The notes below the pieces were generated by a model. It searched no databases. It was not told the DNA's origin and saw only the letters and a list, made by a program, of their open reading frames with translations. From NCBI GenBank assembly GCA_030670005.1, contig DAOVCL010000050.1, positions 1 through 10,790 of the forward strand: 10,790 nucleotides of DNA. The letters run 5' to 3'. The stretch comes from Candidatus Zixiibacteriota bacterium. Lineage in GTDB: Bacteria; SM23-81; DAOVCL01. The translations under genes and the position numbers were made by a program. Shown here one piece after another: positions 6,134 to 10,790 of the stretch (position 1 is the first letter of the stretch; each line of letters opens with the position of its first letter).

Positions 6134-7494
6134 ATATCGCCGGATGGATTGGGGCAGAGATCGTCGGAGACCTGAGCTCCCAAACCAGGGATATAGAGGT
6201 ATCCACAGACTCCCGCACCATCTCCCCTGGTGAGCTCTTCTTCGCGCTTAAGGGGCCAAATTTCGATGGCCACTCCTTTATCGAGGAGGCCCTAAGAAAG
6301 GGAGGGACGGCTGCGGTTGTCTCTCGATCCTGGTGGAAGGGCGGCGGGGGCTCCAGGCCACTTCTGGTGGTAGAGGATACCCTCAATGCACTGAAGACCC
6401 TGGCCATGAAGTATAGGAAGAGGTTCTCCCCCACCATTCTGGCCATAACCGGGTCAAATGGCAAGACAACAACTAAGGAGATGGTGGCCGATCTCTTCTC
6501 CCACCACTACCCTATCCTGAGGTCGGAGAAGAGCTTCAACAACTTCATAGGATTACCCCTCACCCTTCTCCACCTTAGGGCCCAACACAGGATGGCAGTG
6601 ATAGAGATGGGCACCTCAGGCTTAGGTGAGATAAGGGCCCTCTGCCAGATCTGCCTCCCCAATCTGGGACTGATCACCAATATAGGAGCGGCCCATTTGG
6701 AAACCCTTGGCACCCTCAGCCAGGTGGCCCAGGCCAAGCTGGAACTCCTGGAAAGCCTCCCCTCCACAGGAATTGGATTCCTCAATGCCGATGACCTCCA
6801 CCTTCGTTTCCAGAGCATCCTTCCCTCGGAGAGGGTTGTCACCTTTGGCATAGAGCGAAAATCCGACTTCTGGGCCAGCGGGATAAAAATGGTGGAGGGT
6901 GGAATAGAATTCGATGTGCGCGGTGAGACCTTTAGGCTAAACCTGATGGGGGCTCACAATATCTACAATGCCTTATCCGCCATATCAGTTGGCAGAACCC
7001 TGGGCCTGGACTGGGAGGAGATGAGGGGGGGCCTAAGATCATTCCAGCCCCCTCCGCTGAGGATGGAAAAAAGCATAATAAATGGAGTAACCATCATAAA
7101 CGATGCCTACAACGCCAATCCCGAATCGGTAAAAGGGGCCCTAAACACCTTGGAAGGGGAGAAGGGGAGAAAAATCGCCGTCCTGGGGGATATGCTGGAG
7201 CTGGGCAAAGAAAGCAGCCAGTACCATACAGATGTGGGAAAGCACTTGGCTGGATTGGATATAGACTTTCTGGTTGCTGTGGGGAAGGAAGCCCAGAAGA
7301 TAATCGAGGGGGCAAGAAAGATGGGCTACCCGGAGAAGTGGACCTACGGCGTGGCCACAAATAGGGAGGCCATAAAATACCTCCATAATATCATCATCTA
7401 CGGTGATGCCGTCCTGGTAAAGGGCTCCAGGAAGATGAGGATGGAGGAGATAGTGGAGGGGATGAAGGATTTCCTCACCGTCCGGCAAGAGTGA
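6112..7494 (+). CDS. murF: UDP-MurNAc-tripeptide:D-Ala-D-Ala ligase MurF
   Basis: MurF completes the cytoplasmic pentapeptide by adding D-Ala-D-Ala. The 460-residue product, close to the family length, has the N-terminal uridine-binding domain (TDSRTISPGELFFALKG, 32-48), P-loop ITGSNGKTTT (112-121), SFNNFIGLPLTLL (141-153), EMGTSGLGEI (165-174), ITNIGAAHLETLG (188-200), the C-terminal INDAYNANPESV (329-340), VLGDMLELG (357-365) and VKGSRKMRMEEIV (436-448). NFNNxxGxP-type and DAYNANP motifs separate MurF from the sibling ligases MurE and MurD in this window. The ATG lies inside the end of murE, with GAAGGG (6103-6108) 3 nt upstream, somewhat close, so coupling to murE translation is likely. 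A 200-bp repeat-bearing gap follows. Confidence 0.96.
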   Translation: MEEVSLIDIAGWIGAEIVGDLSSQTRDIEVSTDSRTISPGELFFALKGPNFDGHSFIEEALRKGGTAAVVSRSWWKGGGGSRPLLVVEDTLNALKTLAMKYRKRFSPTILAITGSNGKTTTKEMVADLFSHHYPILRSEKSFNNFIGLPLTLLHLRAQHRMAVIEMGTSGLGEIRALCQICLPNLGLITNIGAAHLETLGTLSQVAQAKLELLESLPSTGIGFLNADDLHLRFQSILPSERVVTFGIERKSDFWASGIKMVEGGIEFDVRGETFRLNLMGAHNIYNALSAISVGRTLGLDWEEMRGGLRSFQPPPLRMEKSIINGVTIINDAYNANPESVKGALNTLEGEKGRKIAVLGDMLELGKESSQYHTDVGKHLAGLDIDFLVAVGKEAQKIIEGARKMGYPEKWTYGVATNREAIKYLHNIIIYGDAVLVKGSRKMRMEEIVEGMKDFLTVRQE

Positions 7495-7499
7495 AAAGA

Positions 7500-7530
7500 C
7501 GAAAGCCGAAAGGCGAGAAGGCGAAAATGG
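7500..7530. repeat. Short tandem repeat after murF
   Basis: Just after the murF stop, four variants of one unit follow one another: CGAAAGC (7500-7506), CGAAAGG (7507-7513), CGAGAAGG (7514-7521) and CGAAAATGG (7522-7530). The last unit runs into the left arm of the fold-back repeat. No coding potential. Confidence 0.5.
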
Positions 7531-7606
7531 AAAAAGCAAAAACTGACGGCTGAATAGTCACTACTGAGTCGCTCAGAGTGTAGTTCTTTTTCTATTTTCC
7601 ATTTTC
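7523..7606. repeat. Fold-back repeat in the murF-mraY gap, with an inner hairpin
   Basis: GAAAATGGAAAA (7523-7534) and TTTTCCATTTTC (7595-7606) are perfect 12-bp inverted arms about 60 nt apart. Imperfect pairing extends further on both sides. Within the loop, ACTAC-TGAG (7560-7568) pairs with CTCA (7572-7575) and GTAGT (7580-7584) around a TCG loop with a 4-nt bulge, followed by TCTTTTTCT. That inner stem with its T-rich tail could be a weak terminator or attenuator. I see no convincing promoter in the gap; mraY relies on read-through or an unrecognised signal. Confidence 0.55.
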
Positions 7607-7694
7607 TAATTTCTTCATTCAAAACGGAAAGTGGTAACCTGAAAAAGTTTGTCAAAAAACAAGCTCTTGCAAAATTGTAGAATAGAGGAAGAAG

Positions 7695-8780
7695 ATGCTC
7701 TATCATCTCTTAGTGCCTTTAAGCAAATACTTCATTGGCTTTAACCTCTTCCGGTATATAACATTTCGCACGGCAGGAGCTATCTTCACCGCCCTGCTGA
7801 TTAGCTTTCTCCTCGGCCCGGGCATTATCCGCAGGCTCAAGCAGAGGAAGGTTATGGAAAGGATCAGGGAAGATGGACCAAGCTCTCATCTGACCAAAGA
7901 GGGAACTCCCACTATGGGCGGGATAATGATCCTGACTTCCGTCCTTCTCTCCACCCTCCTTTGGGCCCAGCTTAAGAATGAGTATACCCTACTGTTAATC
8001 TTGACTACCCTGTGGATGGGGGGGATCGGGCTCCTCGATGACTACCTGAAGACAAAGAGGGGAAAATCAAAGGGCTTGGTGGGAAGATACAAATTGGCAG
8101 GACAGACGGCTTGGGGGCTGGGCTTGGGGGTTATTCTCTTACTCTTCCCTCCCCATCCTGGTTATGCCACCTCCACCAGCCTTCCCTTCTTTAAGGATGT
8201 GGTCATAAACTTCGGCCTTTTCTATATCCCCTTTGTAGCCATCGTTATCGTGGGAACCTCCAATGCCATAAACCTAACGGATGGACTGGATGGCCTGGCC
8301 ATTGGGTTGGTGGGGATATGTGCGCTTACTATGGCTGTAGTCACCTATGTCACGGGAAGGGTGGACTTCTCCAGGTACCTGAAGATCTTCTACCTTCCTG
8401 GCTGCGGAGAGTTGGCCATCTATTGCGGAGCTATGGTGGGGGCATCCCTGGGTTTCCTCTGGTTTAACGCTTTCCCCGCTCAGGTCTTTATGGGTGACAC
8501 CGGGGCTCTGGCCCTGGGGGGAGCCTTAGGAACCATAGCCGTCCTGGCCAAGCAGGAAATCTTGCTCTGCATATTGGGAGGCATCTTCGTTGCGGAGGCC
8601 GCCTCGGTGATCCTGCAGGTAGTCTCCTTTAGGACCAGAGGCCGCAGGATATTTAAGATGGCCCCCCTCCATCACCATTTTGAGCTTTTAGGTTGGAAGG
8701 AACCAAAGGTAGTGGTGAGGCTCTGGATAATTGGCATAATCTTAGCCCTTTTGAGCCTGAGCACCCTGAAGATAAGATAA
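7695..8780 (+). CDS. mraY: Phospho-MurNAc-pentapeptide transferase MraY
   Basis: MraY is the integral membrane enzyme that transfers phospho-MurNAc-pentapeptide to undecaprenyl phosphate, giving lipid I. The 361-residue product matches the usual length (E. coli 360) and is strongly hydrophobic, consistent with about ten membrane segments. Hallmarks: KEGTPTMGGIMIL (68-80), LLDDYLK with D115 and D116, KGLVGRYKLAGQ (126-137), NAINLTDGLDGLAIG (190-204), WFNAFPAQVFMGDTGALALG (256-275) with D268, and APLHHHFELLGW (323-334) with the histidine triad 326-328. All catalytic aspartates and the HHH motif are present. ATG 7695 has GAGG (7685-7688) 6 nt upstream. It is separated from murF by 200 bp and from murD by 165 bp, both carrying repeats. 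Confidence 0.97.
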   Translation: MLYHLLVPLSKYFIGFNLFRYITFRTAGAIFTALLISFLLGPGIIRRLKQRKVMERIREDGPSSHLTKEGTPTMGGIMILTSVLLSTLLWAQLKNEYTLLLILTTLWMGGIGLLDDYLKTKRGKSKGLVGRYKLAGQTAWGLGLGVILLLFPPHPGYATSTSLPFFKDVVINFGLFYIPFVAIVIVGTSNAINLTDGLDGLAIGLVGICALTMAVVTYVTGRVDFSRYLKIFYLPGCGELAIYCGAMVGASLGFLWFNAFPAQVFMGDTGALALGGALGTIAVLAKQEILLCILGGIFVAEAASVILQVVSFRTRGRRIFKMAPLHHHFELLGWKEPKVVVRLWIIGIILALLSLSTLKIR

Positions 8781-8945
8781 CAGTTCACAGGGTTCAGAAA
8801 AACCCGTTGCCACTGACAATTAGCTGACTGCTTTCACCCAGACGTCAAGGGTGACGGCAGAATCGGGGTTCTGCCACCTCGCTTTTAAAGGAATTTCTAT
8901 TTTCCCTCTTTTGAGGCAGGAGCTCTGTCAACCCAAAAGAATAAG
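8781..8945. repeat. mraY-murD gap with three small hairpins
   Basis: Inverted repeats: GGGTT/AACCC (8790-8794 and 8801-8805), TCACCC/GGGTGA (8834-8839 and 8849-8854) and GGCAGAA/TTCTGCC (8856-8862 and 8869-8875, loop TCGGGG). The last two are almost adjacent. The text ACTGAC...GCTGAC and, further on, TTTCTATTTTCC (8894-8905) recalls the murF-mraY gap, which has ACTGAC...GCTGA and the same TTTCTATTTTCC (7589-7600) in the same order. No coding frame, and no promoter that I would defend. Confidence 0.45.
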
Positions 8946-10304
8946 ATGAGAAACCAGGAGATAAAGGAGCTTAAAGGCAAGAAGGTCACCGTAATAGGGC
9001 TTTCCCGAAGTGGCCAGGCCGCAGCCAGGCTTCTCCAGGAAGCCGGAGCCAATCTATTTGGTTCAGACATAGATTTTCCCCCGGGCATTGAGGATCTGCA
9101 GGGAATAGATATCGAAACCGGAGGGCATACCGAGAGGGCCATAGAGGAAGCCGAGCTCATAGTCCTCTCCCCCGGTGTCCCCCTTTCTCTGCCCCTGTTG
9201 CAACAGGCAAGAAAGAGGGGGATTGAGATACTAAGTGAGGTGGAGGTGGCCTGGTGGTTCGCCAAAGCGCCTATTTGGGGGGTTACCGGCTCCAACGGGA
9301 AATCGACCACAGCATCCCTTCTGGGTTATATCCTCAGATCATCCGGCCGGGAGGTGGAGGTCGCCGGGAACATCGGTCGACCCCTTTCCGGGGTGGTGAA
9401 GGGGATCTCGGATAAGGGGATAATAGTAGCTGAGATATCCAGTTTCCAGTTGGATACTGTAAGGGACTTCTCCCCCCAACTGGCCATCCTTCTAAATATC
9501 ACCCCGGATCACCTGGACAGATACCCAAGTTTTCGGCGATATGCCCAATCCAAGCGCAGGATCTTTGCCCATCAAGGGAAGGAGGATCTGGCCATCCTCA
9601 ACCGGGATGATACTTTAGTCTCCTCCCTGATCAAGAAGCTGAGGGCCACTGTGATCACCTACTCTATGCAGGAGGGAATACGCTCTAAGGTGGGGGTAGA
9701 GGAGGGCTGGGTGGTAAACAGGCTCTCCAGCTCCCTGGAGAGGATGATTAGCTTAGAGGAGATTCCCCTCCCTGGCCCGCACAATCTCTCCAACTATCTG
9801 GCCGCGGTGGCGGCCTGTCTGGCCTGGGGGATGAAAAAGGAGGAGATCACCCCACATCTGGCCACGTTTAAGGGCCTGGAACACAGATTGGAGGTGGTGG
9901 ACATAATCGGAGGGGTTAAGTTTGTTAACGACTCCAAGGGGACCAATGTGGATGCCACCCGCTATGCCCTGTTGAGCTTCCCTCCTCCACTCTTTCTCAT
10001 TGCCGGGGGAAGGGATAAGGGCTCTGACTTCACCGGCTTGGGAAAACTAATTAAAGAGAGGGTAAAGGGGGTAATCCTCTTGGGGGAGTGCAAGGAGAAG
10101 TTGGCCACTAACTGGAAGGGCCTGGCCCCTATCACTAAAGTGGAGACCCTCCCTCAGGCGATAAGGGTAGCTTACAAGCTGGCCAAGCCAGGGGAGACAG
10201 TTCTTCTCTCCCCAGCCTGTGCCAGCTATGATATGTTCACCGACTTCGAGGAGAGGGGAAGGGTATTCAAGGAAGAGGTGAAAAAGCTGAGGAGGGAAGT
10301 CTAA
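8946..10304 (+). CDS. murD: UDP-MurNAc-L-Ala:D-glutamate ligase MurD
   Basis: MurD adds D-glutamate, the second stem-peptide residue, in the cytoplasm using ATP. The 452-residue product has the Rossmann-like N-terminal domain typical of MurD (GKKVTVIGLSRSGQAAARLL, 11-30; LIVLSPGVP, 71-79), P-loop GVTGSNGKSTT (112-122), GNIGRPL, EISSFQLD, LNITPDHLDRY, GPHNLSNYLAA, EHRLEVV, FVNDSKGTNVDAT with the following Mur C-terminal domain, AGGRDKG, and LLSPACASYDMF near the end. The NDSKGTN and PACASxD motifs are diagnostic of MurD. The start at 8946 is taken from alignment with MurD N-termini. There is no Shine-Dalgarno sequence close by; GGAG at 8919-8922 is 23 nt away, next to an in-frame CTG at 8925 that is too close to use it. 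The stop abuts the ftsW ATG. Confidence 0.95.
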   Translation: MRNQEIKELKGKKVTVIGLSRSGQAAARLLQEAGANLFGSDIDFPPGIEDLQGIDIETGGHTERAIEEAELIVLSPGVPLSLPLLQQARKRGIEILSEVEVAWWFAKAPIWGVTGSNGKSTTASLLGYILRSSGREVEVAGNIGRPLSGVVKGISDKGIIVAEISSFQLDTVRDFSPQLAILLNITPDHLDRYPSFRRYAQSKRRIFAHQGKEDLAILNRDDTLVSSLIKKLRATVITYSMQEGIRSKVGVEEGWVVNRLSSSLERMISLEEIPLPGPHNLSNYLAAVAACLAWGMKKEEITPHLATFKGLEHRLEVVDIIGGVKFVNDSKGTNVDATRYALLSFPPPLFLIAGGRDKGSDFTGLGKLIKERVKGVILLGECKEKLATNWKGLAPITKVETLPQAIRVAYKLAKPGETVLLSPACASYDMFTDFEERGRVFKEEVKKLRREV

Positions 10305-10790
10305 ATGCATAAGGAAGGGAGGGTTGACCTGGGGCTGGTCATCCCCTTGGCCCTGCTTCTGGCCATTGGAACCATCGTTGTCTACAGTTCCAGCTCACCT
10401 CTAACCCAACAGGAGAGATTCGGCTATGACTCCACTTACTTTCTCCGCCGCCATATCTTCAAGCTCTTCATCGGCCTCTGTGCTTTAATGTTAACCCTGA
10501 AGTTGGACTATCATTGGTTCAGGAAGCTCACGCCATTGTTCCTGTTGGCTAGCTTTATCCTTTTGGCCTTGATCATAATCCTAAAAGGGGGAAGATGGTT
10601 TAGGGTGGGGCCCATCTCCTTCCAGCCCTCTGAACTGGCCAAGTTCTCCATCGTTCTCTACCTGGCGGATTTTCTGGAGAGAAAGAGGGAGCTAATAGGG
10701 AAGTTCGGGCGAGGAATTCTCCCCCCCCTCTTAGTGGTGGGAACAACCTTTGTCTTTGTGGCAATAGAGCCTGACTTCAGCACAGCTTTC
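10305..10790 (+). CDS. ftsW: Septal peptidoglycan glycosyltransferase FtsW (SEDS), 3' end beyond the window
   Basis: FtsW polymerises lipid II into glycan at the septum as partner of FtsI. Only the first 162 codons are present. After a short cytoplasmic end (MHKEGRVD) come hydrophobic segments at about 9-28, 50-66, 76-94 and 137-154. GGRWFRVGPISFQPSELAKF (95-114) is the SEDS-family signature, and EPDFSTAF (155-162) corresponds to the conserved xPDxGTA region at the window edge. RodA shares this family, but the place directly after murD in a dcw cluster makes FtsW the better call. The ATG follows the murD TAA with no gap, and GGAGG (10291-10295) inside murD provides the ribosome site 9 nt upstream. 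murG and murC would be expected next but are not seen. Confidence 0.93.
   Translation, partial: MHKEGRVDLGLVIPLALLLAIGTIVVYSSSSPLTQQERFGYDSTYFLRRHIFKLFIGLCALMLTLKLDYHWFRKLTPLFLLASFILLALIIILKGGRWFRVGPISFQPSELAKFSIVLYLADFLERKRELIGKFGRGILPPLLVVGTTFVFVAIEPDFSTAF

Noticed and set aside
5833..6273. Antisense open frame of 146 codons opposite murE/murF
   Set aside because: It covers conserved Mur ligase motifs on the sense strand and has no domain or ribosome site of its own.
7649..7683. TTGTCA and TAGAAT as a promoter for mraY
   Set aside because: The spacer is 23 bp, too long for a sigma70 promoter, and TAGAAT ends only 11 nt before the start codon.
7141..7706. Two antisense open frames across the murF end and the following gap
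   Set aside because: Most of the length is opposite murF. The part in the gap is repeat sequence. Neither resembles a protein I know.
1..10790. A previously undescribed gene system
   Set aside because: Every sizeable sense frame belongs to a known dcw family or to a transposase remnant. No unexplained gene remains, and no tRNA or rRNA gene was recognised.

Overview
The window holds the front two thirds of a bacterial division and cell-wall (dcw) cluster, all on the + strand, in the classical order mraZ, rsmH, ftsL, ftsI, murE, murF, mraY, murD, ftsW. ftsW runs off the right edge. Upstream, on the - strand, lies the decayed remnant of a REP-associated tyrosine transposase (RayT-like, IS200/Y1 superfamily), which runs off the left edge.

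Organism: the gene order is widespread among bacteria with an ordinary peptidoglycan wall. The MurE DNPR motif predicts meso-diaminopimelate as the third residue of the stem peptide. Base composition looks moderate in GC. The coding strands are purine-rich and arginine is written largely as AGG/AGA, a habit common in thermophile-related and anaerobic lineages. I cannot name a phylum from the sequence. The dispersed inverted-repeat elements suggest a chromosome with many small non-coding repeats.

Layout. Positions 1-467 (-): transposase pseudogene with about 150 bp of successive stem-loops inside it and a lost HUH histidine. 468-948: non-coding, holding a candidate promoter for the transposase, a perfect 15-bp-arm hairpin (692-724), and the mra promoter (TTGACA, 17-bp spacer, TATAAT-like TAATAT) followed by three TGG boxes at exact 10-bp spacing that match the known layout of MraZ operators. 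949-2632: mraZ, rsmH and ftsL, tightly packed. 2633-2828: gap with a nested inverted-repeat element. 2829-7494: ftsI, murE and murF, overlapping. 7495-7694: gap with tandem short repeats and a fold-back repeat. 7695-8780: mraY. 8781-8945: gap with small hairpins. 8946-10790: murD and ftsW, directly abutting.

How the genes work together: MraZ probably autoregulates the cluster. RsmH methylates 16S rRNA. MurD, MurE and MurF add D-Glu, meso-DAP and D-Ala-D-Ala to the UDP-MurNAc peptide (MurC is not in the window), and MraY moves the product onto the lipid carrier to give lipid I. FtsW (glycosyltransferase) and FtsI (transpeptidase) polymerise and crosslink septal wall, with FtsL as a divisome scaffold.

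I see no undescribed gene system. The observations most worth checking are an FtsI that lacks roughly 80 residues of its usual N-terminal non-catalytic module, the stem-loop block inside the transposase gene, and inverted-repeat insertions in three gaps of an otherwise compact operon.
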